64,000 bases of DNA from Mucilaginibacter arboris (GCF_009754915.1 NZ_WPIK01000003.1:62001-126000), one strand, 5' to 3'. Positions 45,627-56,144 are shown, counted from the first letter of the stretch. Notes: a model not told the origin generated them from the sequence alone. Made by a program: numbers and translations.

Positions 45627-45860
45627 GGTAAATCTTCTGATTTTATCAAAATTTTTGGTAAAAGTACCTCTAAATATATATTAATTTTAAAGAAGTTTTC
45701 CTTGAATGGTCTTCTTGTTGGAATTATCGTTTTATAATATTCTTTTTTCAATAATTTATCCTTTTTAATAGAAAAAGGATTACTAAAAATTTAGTTTTAT
45801 ATTGTTTTGTAATTTTTTTATCTGTTTTGTTAATAATTATTTAATTATAGTAATTTTTAA

Positions 45861-45868
45861 TATGTTTG
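45861..45868 (+). promoter_or_regulatory. -7 box TATGTTTG upstream of the first susC
   Basis: TATGTTTG fits TAnnTTTG, 31 bases before the ATG. The nearest upstream TTTG (45826-45829) is 31 bases away, too far for the standard spacing. The rest of 45627-45860 is AT-rich with no gene. Confidence 0.45.
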
Positions 45869-45898
45869 ATAATTAAAACTAACTAAAACAAATAAAGC

Positions 45899-48800
45899 AT
45901 GAAGCAAAAATTACTTATTTTTTTTCTGTTTGCAGTTTTTTCCTTACAAGCTGCATTTGCACAAAACAGAAAAATCACGGGAACGGTAACGGGTGCCGAT
46001 GATGGACAGCCACTGCCAGGAGTATCTGTGAAAGTTACTGGGACTAACGTCGGTACTCAGACAGATAATCAAGGGACGTATAGTATTAACGTACCTGCAA
46101 ATTACAGATCGTTGACTTTTACTTATATAGGATATAGTGTAAGAACAATTCAGATAGGAAATCAATCTATTATGAATATAAGGTTAGCAACTAGCGCAAA
46201 CGCTCTTAATGAAGTTGTAGTTACAGGATATACAACAACTTCAAGGGATAAATCTACAGGTTCTGTAGGTAAAGTTACAGCTGCAAGTATAACCGATGTA
46301 CCGAATGGTTCATTTGATCAAACTTTACAAGGCCGTGTTCCAGGTTTATCTATTCTTGCTGGTTCTGGACAACCTGGCGCTAATGCCAATGTATATATTC
46401 GTGGTTATACATCAATAAGCGGCAGTACAACACCTTTGTATATAATTGATGGTGTTCCTGTTGAATCATCTGTTTTTGCCACATTAAATCCAAATGAGTT
46501 TGAAAGTATTGACGTTCTAAAAGATGCAGCAGCTACCTCCCTCTATGGTTCTCGTGGTGCAAATGGTGTTTTAGTCATTACTACAAAAAGAGGTAAGGCT
46601 GGTAAAACAACTTTTACGTACGATGTACAAGGTGGGTTTTCAGACCGTACACGTACAAAATTTGATATGATGTCAACCCAAGAATTACTTGCTTTACAGC
46701 AATCTGTTCATTTAGGTCCTGGTTATACCCTGTCAGCTGCAAATACTAATCCGGTTATTGTAACGATGAATGGACAACGTGTTACGCTTACTGCAGCCCA
46801 AAAGCAGCATGATCTTGATTCATTGGGTTCTATAAATACCCGATGGGATGATATATTTTTTCGCAGAGGTGCTTTTCAAAGTCATCAGCTAAGTGCTTCT
46901 GGCGGAAATGAAAATACCAGGTTTTATACAAGTTTGTCTTACTATTCACAGGATGGAATAGCACAAAGATCAAATTTGAATAGATATAATGCACGTTTTA
47001 ATTTGGATCATACGTCTGGTAAATTTAAAATGGGATTGCAAAGTGGGTTAGGTTATTCACAATCAAATTTTACAGAGTCTGAAGGAACTGTAACATTGGC
47101 TAACCCTTATGCAGCCGCTTATTTGGGTTTACCTTACGAAAATCCGTATCTTGCTAATGGAAGCGTCGCTACGTCTCTTTGGAGTGGTCAACCAACCTAT
47201 CCTTTTCCTCTTTTTGATAGCCGAACTGCATCAAATGCTTTAGCCCGTTTAAATGCAACTACAAATAGAAACAATCAAATAAAAGAAACTTTAGGATTAA
47301 ATGCTTCATATGAGTTTTTTAAAGGATTTAGCGTTAAAACAACTTTAGGTATCGATTTTAGAGAAACTGTTTTAGAAAGTTCGATTTACCCTAATACTTA
47401 TGTTGGTTCTACTGTCTCAAATGGTGGACAAGGAAGTTATTCAACAACTGATCAACGTAACCTTCAGCTAATTCAAACTTCAGGTTTACAATATAATAAC
47501 ACGTTTGGTAAGCATGAAATTTTTGCAACTGCATTAGCTGAAACCATTCATAATTGGTATCAAACATTTAATTATACTGGTTACGGAATAAATGCTGCTT
47601 TACTAAATACACCTGCAGGTATAACCGCTGGTACTTCTACAAATGGTGAGATACCAGCAGTTGGAGGTAGTAAAACTCAAAATGGTATCAATTCTTTGAT
47701 TGGTATTGCCCGCTATACTTATAATGATAGATATACTTTACAAGGATCATTTAGGCGAGACGGATCATCTCAAGTTGTTGCATCTAACCAATATCATAAC
47801 TTCTTTTCAATAAGTGGTAACTGGAATATAAAGAAAGAAGATTTTTTGTCTGCTATATCATGGATAGATGTATTGCGCTTAAGAGCAAGTTACGGTACTA
47901 CAGCTACTCCATTCGGTACTACTGGAACTTCTGGGAACTTTGGTTACCTTGCGTTGTATAATGCTCCTTCTTACGCAGGAACCTCTGGTATTGCACCTTC
48001 TACTCCGGGTAATCCTAATTACAACTGGGAATTTACTGCCCAGACCAATGTAGGTATTGATTTAAATGTATTAAAGAATCGTTTAAGAATCGTAGCTGAT
48101 ATATATCAAAAAGATACCCACAACTTATTTGTTCAACAAAATTTATCATACACATCTGGTTTCGCATCTCTACAAACCAATGCTGGTAAAATGCGTAATA
48201 AAGGTATAGAGGTAAGTTTAGAAGGTGATGTGTTAAGAGGTAGAGATTATGTGGTGACGCTTTTCGGCAACTTTGCATATAATAATAATAAAATTACTAG
48301 TTTAGGTCAGGTTAGTCAATTTGAGTCTGGTACTTCCATTATTCGTGTAGGTTTACCTTTAGGTTCTCATTATACTGTTAAATCAGCAGGAGTTGATCCC
48401 CAAACTGGTCAATATCTTTATTATAATAGAGATGGAAGCGTTACAAGTGTGTATAGTGCTTCTACCCAGAATGTTGCAGAGTTTGGAACATATTTAGCAC
48501 CTTATCAAGGTGGATTTGGTTTAAATGCTTCTTATAAAGGAATTTCCTTATCCAGCTTATTCAGTTATGCGCAAGGTTTCAAAAGGTTCAATAATCAGGA
48601 CTATTTCTTAGATAACCCAGCAAATGCTAGTTCATATAATATGGAAGAAATAGTTAATACAATATGGAGAAAACCGGGAGATATTACTACAATAGGCGCA
48701 ATTACTTCACAGCGACAGTTTAATTCTAACGATGTACAAGATGCTTCATTTGTACGTTTAAGAAATGTTAGATTGGGTTATTCTTTACCAAAATCATTGA

Positions 48801-48967
48801 TTGACAAAATTAAATATGTGTCAGGTGTGAGAGTTTTTGCACAAGGTGAAAATTTATATACATGGACGAAATGGACAGGATTTGATCCTGAAGACAATAA
48901 CAATATTGCTTCGTTCGAATATCCCGCAGCAAGAACTTTTACATTTGGTTTAAACGTTACTTTATAA
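45899..48967 (+). CDS. SusC/RagA-family TonB-linked outer membrane protein
   Basis: A 1022-residue transporter. Signal peptide MKQKLLIFFLFAVFSLQAAFA, then a carboxypeptidase-regulatory-like domain (ITGTVTGADDGQPLPGVSV), the TonB-box-like NEVVVTGY, a plug (TLQGRVPGLSI, VYIRGYTSISG, PLYIIDGVPV, SIDVLKDAAATSLYGSRGANGVLVITTKRG) and a 22-strand barrel ending AARTFTFGLNVTL. With SusD downstream it should import an oligosaccharide or peptide. Substrate unknown; no glycoside hydrolase or regulator is adjacent. Confidence 0.95.
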   Translation: MKQKLLIFFLFAVFSLQAAFAQNRKITGTVTGADDGQPLPGVSVKVTGTNVGTQTDNQGTYSINVPANYRSLTFTYIGYSVRTIQIGNQSIMNIRLATSANALNEVVVTGYTTTSRDKSTGSVGKVTAASITDVPNGSFDQTLQGRVPGLSILAGSGQPGANANVYIRGYTSISGSTTPLYIIDGVPVESSVFATLNPNEFESIDVLKDAAATSLYGSRGANGVLVITTKRGKAGKTTFTYDVQGGFSDRTRTKFDMMSTQELLALQQSVHLGPGYTLSAANTNPVIVTMNGQRVTLTAAQKQHDLDSLGSINTRWDDIFFRRGAFQSHQLSASGGNENTRFYTSLSYYSQDGIAQRSNLNRYNARFNLDHTSGKFKMGLQSGLGYSQSNFTESEGTVTLANPYAAAYLGLPYENPYLANGSVATSLWSGQPTYPFPLFDSRTASNALARLNATTNRNNQIKETLGLNASYEFFKGFSVKTTLGIDFRETVLESSIYPNTYVGSTVSNGGQGSYSTTDQRNLQLIQTSGLQYNNTFGKHEIFATALAETIHNWYQTFNYTGYGINAALLNTPAGITAGTSTNGEIPAVGGSKTQNGINSLIGIARYTYNDRYTLQGSFRRDGSSQVVASNQYHNFFSISGNWNIKKEDFLSAISWIDVLRLRASYGTTATPFGTTGTSGNFGYLALYNAPSYAGTSGIAPSTPGNPNYNWEFTAQTNVGIDLNVLKNRLRIVADIYQKDTHNLFVQQNLSYTSGFASLQTNAGKMRNKGIEVSLEGDVLRGRDYVVTLFGNFAYNNNKITSLGQVSQFESGTSIIRVGLPLGSHYTVKSAGVDPQTGQYLYYNRDGSVTSVYSASTQNVAEFGTYLAPYQGGFGLNASYKGISLSSLFSYAQGFKRFNNQDYFLDNPANASSYNMEEIVNTIWRKPGDITTIGAITSQRQFNSNDVQDASFVRLRNVRLGYSLPKSLIDKIKYVSGVRVFAQGENLYTWTKWTGFDPEDNNNIASFEYPAARTFTFGLNVTL

Positions 48968-48975
48968 ATAATAAA

Positions 48976-50442
48976 ATGAAAAAGAAGTATATAAAAATAT
49001 ATTATATAGCATTTGTTTCAATAGCACTTTTTTCAATTCCCTCTTGTAAAAAGAATATTAACTTAATACCAACTGACAATATTACAAGTGCAAATGCTAT
49101 AACATCTACCAGTACTGTAGAACTGGCTATTGTTGGGGCATACGCAGGTTTGAGCAATGTAAATACAACAACTTCTATTAATGCAGTTTCTACAACTCCT
49201 GGAGCAGCTTACGATAATTCTATTTATGCAAACGCTATAATGAGTGATGAGGTAAGAAGCGGCCTTGATAATAACAGTAGAAATTATGGTGCTGAACAAA
49301 AATGGCAATTTGATGCAAGTAATCCAGGTGCATCAGATGTTACTGCTGCTTGGATTAACTTTTATAACGTTATTGATCGTGTTAACCGTGTTTTAGCTGT
49401 TATAGATAATATTCCTGGAGATCAGGCAACCAAAGACAGACAAAAAGGAGAGCTATTAGCTCTTAGAGCTTTCTGCCATTTTGAATTACTAAGAAATTAT
49501 GCACAAGCTTATGATGCAAATGCATTAGGTATACCCATTGTATTACAATCCAGTGTATTCGGATTGCCTGCGAGAAACACATTTGCGGAAGTGATTAGTC
49601 AGGTTAAAAAAGATTTAACATCTGCTAAAAGCTTAATTCCTACTACTTTTAGTATAACAGACCCTACCAGAATTGCAAAGCTTGCAGTATCTGCCATGCA
49701 GGCACGTGTTGCCTTATATGAAAAAAATTGGACTGATGCTATTACTTATGCTACCGAAGCAATTAATGGTGCTCCTCTTGCTACAAGAAGCCAATTTCCA
49801 TCCATTTGGACTGATGTTTCAATCGCTGAAGTGATTTTTGAAATTAAAAAATCAAGTAATACTTACTACATAGGTGTACTATTTCGTGATACTAATAATG
49901 ATGTATTCTTTTCACCATCTTACAAAGAGATTGATTTGTTTGATAAAGTAAACGATATAAGGTACAATTCCTACATTAAACAAGATTTAACTATTGCAGC
50001 AACTAAAGAACAATGGTTAGTAAATAAATACCCGGGTTCAGGATCAAATAAATATAATAATACAAAAGTATTCAGAACTGGTGAAATGTATTTAATTAGA
50101 GCTGAAGCTTATGAACAAAGTGGTGATTTAGTTAGTTCAGCGGCTGATTTAAATACATTAAGAGCATCTCGTATTACTGGTTACGTAGCACAGACTTTTG
50201 CATCAAAAGATATAGCTGAATCCGCAATCCTAACGGAAAGAATGAAAGAATTGTTTTGCGAAGGTCATCGCTTTTTTGATTTAAAAAGAAAAGGATTACC
50301 TGTTGTAAGAGATGACAGAGACCTTGTTGTTAATCCAACAATTCCTAAAACACTTAACCCAACAGATAGAAATTATGATTTACCTATTCCCCAAGCGGAA
50401 GTTTTTGCTAATCCAAATATCAAAAACAATCCTGGGTACTAA
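48976..50442 (+). CDS. SusD/RagB-family outer membrane lipoprotein
   Basis: A 488-residue glycan-binding lipoprotein. The signal ends in the lipobox SIPSC (Cys about residue 24). N-terminal tetratricopeptide-type helices and the C-terminal signature (ILTERMKELFCEGHRFFDLKRKG... NPGY end) are typical of SusD/RagB. It starts 8 nt after susC, so the two are co-transcribed, and a strong terminator follows. Confidence 0.94.
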   Translation: MKKKYIKIYYIAFVSIALFSIPSCKKNINLIPTDNITSANAITSTSTVELAIVGAYAGLSNVNTTTSINAVSTTPGAAYDNSIYANAIMSDEVRSGLDNNSRNYGAEQKWQFDASNPGASDVTAAWINFYNVIDRVNRVLAVIDNIPGDQATKDRQKGELLALRAFCHFELLRNYAQAYDANALGIPIVLQSSVFGLPARNTFAEVISQVKKDLTSAKSLIPTTFSITDPTRIAKLAVSAMQARVALYEKNWTDAITYATEAINGAPLATRSQFPSIWTDVSIAEVIFEIKKSSNTYYIGVLFRDTNNDVFFSPSYKEIDLFDKVNDIRYNSYIKQDLTIAATKEQWLVNKYPGSGSNKYNNTKVFRTGEMYLIRAEAYEQSGDLVSSAADLNTLRASRITGYVAQTFASKDIAESAILTERMKELFCEGHRFFDLKRKGLPVVRDDRDLVVNPTIPKTLNPTDRNYDLPIPQAEVFANPNIKNNPGY

Positions 50443-50491
50443 CTATTATTAAAAAAGGTTTGTAGGGAATTAATTAAAAACTTATATTTAT

Positions 50492-50525
50492 AAGGAGGCT
50501 ATTTAAAAAATAGCCTCCTTTTTTG
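50492..50525 (+). terminator. Terminator after the first susCD pair
   Basis: AAGGAGGCTATTT (50492-50504) pairs with AAATAGCCTCCTT (50508-50520) across AAA and is followed by TTTTT. It is a 13-bp perfect stem. Confidence 0.9.
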
Positions 50526-51092
50526 TTAAGAAATAGAATATAAGTAAACTAAACTATAGATAAACATATTTTATATCAGCGTAAAACTATAATTATAGAA
50601 TAACCAGTTTCTTTTCTATCAATATTTTTTAATGAAGTAAGAATAGTACAGAAAATGGTATAGTATATTTATTATGTGTTAAGAATCTGTTTTAATTTTC
50701 TACAGCCTGTTTTACATGCTTTTTTTATTACTTAAAATTTAGCGTGTTCTGTTTTCTTTTATTAGGAAAGTAAAAATGACTTCCCCATACAAATTAAAGG
50801 TTTCTGTAATTTTTGTTATCACGTATAAAGGTACAACAGCGGTTTATAGTGCTAAAAGAAATATTACAGTTTTTTGAATTGGTGCAAAAACATTTCGAGT
50901 TTTAAGAATAGATACTCCCCCATTCCTGGAATGGCTTTCCAACTGATGCCATAAAAATTATCCCATAAATGCATAGAAAGAAATAAGGTTAAACAGATAT
51001 TATAAAAATCTATCGTTTATTTATTGACAATTCTAACACTGTAACAAATTTATTATTACTTTCGATAATTATAATAACTAAAAAAATAAAGC
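50526..51092. other. Gene-free region between the two susCD pairs
   Basis: About 570 bases without a credible gene. A 33-codon frame at 50776 has no recognisable similarity. GCTAAAAGAAATATT at 50851 is a decayed dispersed-motif copy. TACTTTCG at 51057-51064, a one-mismatch -7 box, lies 29 bases before the second susC. Nothing else was seen. Confidence 0.4.
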
Positions 51093-54000
51093 ATGAAGCA
51101 AAAATTACTTATTTTTTTTCTGTTCGGATTGTTCTCATTACAAAATGCGTTTGCGCAAAACAGAAAAATTACAGGGTCTGTAACCGGGAGTGATGACGGG
51201 CAGCCTTTACCAGGTGTATCGGTAATAGTTACAGGAACTAACATCGGTACTCAAACAGATGCACAAGGATTATATTCAGTCAATGTTCCATCTAATGCCA
51301 GATCATTAACTTTTACTTATATAGGTTTCGGACAAAGGATTGTTCAAGTGGGGGGTCAATCCTTAATCAATGTAAAACTAACTGCTGATAATAAAACCTT
51401 AAATGAGGTAGTAGTGGTTGGTTACGGAACACAACAGCGTAAAGATGTAACTGGTGCTGTTGGTAGCCTTAAAGGTTCTGCAGTAACCGATCAGCCTGTG
51501 GCTAGTTTTGATCAGGCGTTGGCTGGTAAGGTGTCTGGTGTTCAGGTAACTGTACCAAGCGGTATTTTAGGTCAGCCGCCGCGTATCCGCATACGTGGTA
51601 CTAACTCTATTTCCAGTGGCGCTGATCCATTATATGTATTGGATGGCGTGCCAATTATTACTGGTAACCAAGGGGCAAATACGTCAAATAACCCATTAGG
51701 GGACATTAACCCAAATGATATTCAAAGCATTGATGTGCTGAAAGACGGTTCTGCAACAGCTATTTACGGTTCCCGCGGTTCTAATGGTGTAATTATAATA
51801 ACTACTAAAAGAGGTATTCTTGGTAAACCAAGGATCAATTATGATTCGTGGTTTGCTTCTGCTCAGCCTTCAAAAAGGTTTAAACTTTTGAATGCTGCAG
51901 AATTTATCACAGTAGCAAACGAAAAACTTTTTAATGCCGCTTCTGCTGCCAACCAGGCTTCAGGGGCATACAAAAAGGCCTTTCCAACTCTGGATCCCAA
52001 TGGCAATCCTTATGATACAGACTGGCAAAGTGTAGTATTTAATAATCACGCATTTCAGCAAAACCATGCTTTATCTATCAGTGGAGCTACAGATCAATCT
52101 AATTATTTCTTTTCCTTAGGTTATGCAGACTTACAGGGTATTATCAATTCAAACAGTCAGCGTAAATACCAGGTAAGGGGCAAAATTGAGCAGAAAGCAT
52201 TTAATAATCATGTAACCTTTGGTGTAAATACTTCGGCATCCTATATTGATAATCATGGATTAAATACAAGTACCACAGGTTTATCCGGCAACGTTTCTAC
52301 AGCAATCCGTGACCTTCCTAACGTTCCTGTATTTAATGCAGATGGTTCATATAATTTAAGCAATGTTAATAGCTTAGGGGCAGGTGCAAATACGCAAAAT
52401 ATTGATGATAATTATACAAACATTAAGTATATCATTGATCATAATATTTACCGTAACCAGAATGTAACCCTTAATGGCGATGCTTTTGTAAATGTAAATA
52501 TCATTAAAGGGTTAGACTTTAGAACCCAAATTGGTACAAATGCCCAATTTGGGGAGGATTATTTGTATTGGAACCCTGTGCATGGTGATGGCGGAAGCTC
52601 AACAAAAGGTTATGAATCTCAATATTATATTCCTAACTTCAGGTACGATTGGATTAATACATTAACCTATAATAAGTTGATCGGCGATCATAACATTAAT
52701 GTGGTAGGGGGTATAGAATTTCAAAAATCAAGGTACAGGTACTTTTATGCTAATGGTTCGCAAATATCCAGTGATTTCTTCGGAGGGCAGAATATTATTA
52801 GTAACTCTTTAACACAATCTACTTTCGGAATAGGTGGTAACGTTTCTGAACAAGCATACAAGTCCTTTTTTGGCCGTGCTAACTATTCATTTAAAGATAG
52901 GTATTTGTTAAGCTTTACTTTCCGTGCCGATGCTATATCTTCTTTACCTGCTGGCCATCAATATGCTTATTTGCCAGGAGGATCTATTGGTTGGCGGATC
53001 TCTAAAGAATCATTTTTTACTCAAAGCGAGGGACTTAAGTTTATTAGCGATTTGAAAATAAGAGGAGGTTATGCAAAAACGGGTAATACAGACATTGGTA
53101 ACTACCCTTTTGCCGGTACATTTGGCGCTGCCACTTATGGCTCACAAAGCGGCTTAGCTTATACACAAGTTGGCAACAGTAACCTTAAATTTGAAACTAC
53201 CGGTAAATTTGATGTCGGATTGGATGTTTCCTTTTTAAACGACCGGATCAGCCTTACAACAGACTATTTTTATAATAATGATAATAACCTGATCTTAGCT
53301 GCCCCTACAGCTCCTTCATTAGGTGTACCGGGGAATTCTATCAATCAGAATATTGGCACGATGACCAATAAAGGGTTTGAATTGGGTATAAATTCTGTAA
53401 ATATTAAAACAAGTAATTTTACCTGGTCAACAGATTTTAATTTAACGTTAGTTAAAAATAAAGTTACCGCGTTAGCCAATAATAATACTGATGTAACTTA
53501 TACTTATAATATTAACCGGGTTGGTTCTTCTGTAGGATCTATTTACGGATATCAATATGCAGGTGTAAACCCGGCAAATGGTAACCCATTGTATATAAAA
53601 GGTAACGGACAATTGATACAAGGTAACATACCTAATCAGCTTTACTATACTTATGACCCTGCAAATCCTACCGTAATGACCACCGCGAACCAAACTACGC
53701 TAAGTGCGGCTGATAAAAGGATATTAGGCAATTCTAATCCAACTTATATTGGTGGCTTAAACAATACTGTAACGTATAAAGGCGTGGATTTAAGTTTGTT
53801 CCTTATTTTTTCTGGTGGCAACAAAATAATGAATGTTACTCGGCAGGAAGTATTATTGAACCAGAAGTTCCAGAATGGCGGTACGGAACTTTTAAACCGC
53901 TGGACACCAACTAATACGAACACAGATGTTCCAAAATTGTATTACGGACGTGATGCATTTATTAATAATACGGCAAATGCAACCTCAAGATTTGTAGAAG

Positions 54001-54260
54001 ATGGTAAATTTATCCGCGGCCAAAATATTATATTAGGATATAGCTTACCAAAGTTATTGTTAGATAAAATAAAGCTAAGCCGTGTACGTGTATATGCAGA
54101 GGTTCAAAATGCTTTTGTTATCACGAAATATACAGGTTTGGATCCTGAACTTACTCAAAATGTTACCACAAATGCTCAAGCAAATACCCAGGCTGGTGTA
54201 GATTACAATACTAATCCAAAAGCCCGTACATATACTATTGGTCTAAATGTTGGATTTTAA
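51093..54260 (+). CDS. SusC/RagA-family TonB-linked outer membrane protein
   Basis: A 1055-residue transporter paralogous to the first, with signal peptide MKQKLLIFFLFGLFSLQNAFA, carboxypeptidase-regulatory-like domain, TonB box NEVVVVGYGTQQRKDVTGAVGS, plug (ALAGKVSGVQV, RIRIRGTNSISSGADPLYVLDGVPI, SIDVLKDGSATAIYGSRGSNGVIIITTKRG) and barrel ending ARTYTIGLNVGF. The plug is closer to the family consensus than the first copy. The first 33 coding bases are identical to those of the upstream susC. Substrate unknown. Confidence 0.96.
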   Translation: MKQKLLIFFLFGLFSLQNAFAQNRKITGSVTGSDDGQPLPGVSVIVTGTNIGTQTDAQGLYSVNVPSNARSLTFTYIGFGQRIVQVGGQSLINVKLTADNKTLNEVVVVGYGTQQRKDVTGAVGSLKGSAVTDQPVASFDQALAGKVSGVQVTVPSGILGQPPRIRIRGTNSISSGADPLYVLDGVPIITGNQGANTSNNPLGDINPNDIQSIDVLKDGSATAIYGSRGSNGVIIITTKRGILGKPRINYDSWFASAQPSKRFKLLNAAEFITVANEKLFNAASAANQASGAYKKAFPTLDPNGNPYDTDWQSVVFNNHAFQQNHALSISGATDQSNYFFSLGYADLQGIINSNSQRKYQVRGKIEQKAFNNHVTFGVNTSASYIDNHGLNTSTTGLSGNVSTAIRDLPNVPVFNADGSYNLSNVNSLGAGANTQNIDDNYTNIKYIIDHNIYRNQNVTLNGDAFVNVNIIKGLDFRTQIGTNAQFGEDYLYWNPVHGDGGSSTKGYESQYYIPNFRYDWINTLTYNKLIGDHNINVVGGIEFQKSRYRYFYANGSQISSDFFGGQNIISNSLTQSTFGIGGNVSEQAYKSFFGRANYSFKDRYLLSFTFRADAISSLPAGHQYAYLPGGSIGWRISKESFFTQSEGLKFISDLKIRGGYAKTGNTDIGNYPFAGTFGAATYGSQSGLAYTQVGNSNLKFETTGKFDVGLDVSFLNDRISLTTDYFYNNDNNLILAAPTAPSLGVPGNSINQNIGTMTNKGFELGINSVNIKTSNFTWSTDFNLTLVKNKVTALANNNTDVTYTYNINRVGSSVGSIYGYQYAGVNPANGNPLYIKGNGQLIQGNIPNQLYYTYDPANPTVMTTANQTTLSAADKRILGNSNPTYIGGLNNTVTYKGVDLSLFLIFSGGNKIMNVTRQEVLLNQKFQNGGTELLNRWTPTNTNTDVPKLYYGRDAFINNTANATSRFVEDGKFIRGQNIILGYSLPKLLLDKIKLSRVRVYAEVQNAFVITKYTGLDPELTQNVTTNAQANTQAGVDYNTNPKARTYTIGLNVGF

Positions 54261-54272
54261 TAAAAATATAAG

Positions 54273-55919
54273 ATGATTTTAATAAAAAATATATTTAAAC
54301 AGTCGGCTCTGCTAATAGGCACTGTTGCTATGATTTCAGTATCATCATGCAAAAAATATACGGAGTTAAGCCCTATAAGCTCCCCGTCTGAGACTACGGC
54401 TTTTACTACGCCAGCTAACATTGCATTAGTTGCTGCTGGTGTTTACAGTACAGCATCATATGGGTTTTATTATGCAACTACTGCAAGTGCCAATGCTCCG
54501 CGAGGCTATCCTTTTGGTTCAGCCTCTACTATACAAAGTGAGATGCGTGGTGAGGATATGGTTAACTTGGCCACATTTTACCAATTAACTTATGAAAGTT
54601 TGATCGATCCTACTACGGCCAACAATGTAAATATGTGGAATAATTTGTATGCATTAATCAATCAATGTAATATTTTAATTGCAGGGGTTCAGGGAGCAGC
54701 CTCTAATGGTACTATAACAACAACCGTAGCTACGCAATATGAGGGGGAAGCCCGTTTTTTGCGTGCATTGGCACACCACGAGTTGGTCATAAACTTTTCA
54801 CGCCCGTATGTGGACGGTAATGGCAGTAAACCAGGTGTACCTTACCGTAATGTTGCGATAAATGACCCTGCTGTTGTTGCTCCTGCAACAGCTATTGGCC
54901 GCGGTACTGTTGCTGATGATTATACCAAGATTTTAGCCGATCTGGATTTTGCTGAAGCGAACTTGCCTGCTACAAATGCTGTAAATTCCATTACCCGTGC
55001 TACAAAGGGAGCGGCAATTGCTTTAAAAACCAGGATAAAACTACACATGCAGGATTGGGCAGGTGTAATTGCAGAGGGAACTAAGTTAGGTACAGCATCA
55101 GGAACTGTATTTACAAGTCCAATTGGCAATTATAAACTTACGGCTTCGCCGGATGGTCCTTTCGTGTCGTTTATGAATAATACTGAATCTATATTTTCGA
55201 TAGAAAACAGTGCAGCTTCAAACGGAGGGGTAAATGGTGCATTGCCTAATATGTTTGGTGCAGCGTCTAATACTATAAACCCAGCTTTTGGCGGCCGTAC
55301 TTTAGTTGTGACAAGCCCGAACTTATACAATGCATCTTTTTGGGTAACCGGCGATACCAGAAGGACGTTATTACAGGTACAAGGTACAGGAACAGGTAAT
55401 AAATACTTCTTTAATTACAAATATCGCGACCCTTTAAATAAAACCGATTATAACCCTATCATCAGGTATGCAGAAGTTTTATTAAACGTAGCAGAAGCTT
55501 ACTCCCGTACAACAGCATTAGATGTTAGGGCACTTAATTTATTAAATGCCGTACGAAACAGGGCAGTTCCTGTTGCTTCACAATTTACTGCTGCAAGTTT
55601 CACTACACAAAATAGCTTAACCCAAGCCATATTAAACGAACGTCGTATTGAGTTTGCCGGCGAAGGACGAAGATGGGCTGATATTACCCGTTTGTCTCAG
55701 GACCCTAATTTCCAGGTAGCTGGTGGCGGTATTCCGGCAAAAGTGTTGGTGATAGATCTGGTGGGAGATGGAAGTCAATATAATGTAATTACACGACCGG
55801 TAGTTAATACTTCTAAGGCAGCCTTACCTTATTCAGATATTCATTATGTATGGCCAATACCTACACAAGAAATAACAGCTAATCCAACATTAGCAACACA
55901 GCAAAACCCAGGATATTAA
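54273..55919 (+). CDS. SusD/RagB-family outer membrane lipoprotein
   Basis: A 548-residue lipoprotein with lipobox SVSSC (Cys about residue 27) followed by KKYTELSPISSPSE. The C-terminal signature block (LTQAILNERRIEFAGEGRRWADITRLSQDPNF... ITANPTLATQQNPGY) is diagnostic. It begins 12 nt after its susC partner, and a terminator follows. Confidence 0.95.
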   Translation: MILIKNIFKQSALLIGTVAMISVSSCKKYTELSPISSPSETTAFTTPANIALVAAGVYSTASYGFYYATTASANAPRGYPFGSASTIQSEMRGEDMVNLATFYQLTYESLIDPTTANNVNMWNNLYALINQCNILIAGVQGAASNGTITTTVATQYEGEARFLRALAHHELVINFSRPYVDGNGSKPGVPYRNVAINDPAVVAPATAIGRGTVADDYTKILADLDFAEANLPATNAVNSITRATKGAAIALKTRIKLHMQDWAGVIAEGTKLGTASGTVFTSPIGNYKLTASPDGPFVSFMNNTESIFSIENSAASNGGVNGALPNMFGAASNTINPAFGGRTLVVTSPNLYNASFWVTGDTRRTLLQVQGTGTGNKYFFNYKYRDPLNKTDYNPIIRYAEVLLNVAEAYSRTTALDVRALNLLNAVRNRAVPVASQFTAASFTTQNSLTQAILNERRIEFAGEGRRWADITRLSQDPNFQVAGGGIPAKVLVIDLVGDGSQYNVITRPVVNTSKAALPYSDIHYVWPIPTQEITANPTLATQQNPGY

Positions 55920-55941
55920 TCAACACCAAATTAATATTTCA

Positions 55942-55980
55942 AATCCCCGGCAGATTTTTCTGGCGGGGATTTTCTTTTTA
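55942..55980 (+). terminator. Terminator after the second susCD pair
   Basis: AATCCCCGGCAG (from 55942) pairs with CTGGCGGGGATT across ATTTTT with one G-G mismatch and is followed by TTCTTTTT. Confidence 0.85.
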
Positions 55981-56048
55981 ATTTTTATCGGCATAACCAC
56001 CTATTTAAATTTATCTCAGAGCCTTCAATATTCTCATAGATTGGTTCT

Positions 56049-56144
56049 GATGCTTCTTTTAGCACTGTAAAATTGGTGTTTGTAACTTGCTGACGGTAAA
56101 AAAAGTAAATGGCCTTACTGATTTTTAGGTGATAAAAGAAGCAT
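56049..56144. repeat. Full-length paired dispersed element
   Basis: GATGCTTCTTTTAGCAC at 56049 faces GATAAAAGAAGCAT at 56131-56144. Its first 36 bases match 9949-9984 with two differences. The right halves are less similar. Confidence 0.75.

Noticed and set aside
50776-50877. 33-codon frame between the susCD pairs
   Set aside because: No recognisable similarity, no ribosome-binding context, and it contains a decayed repeat copy.
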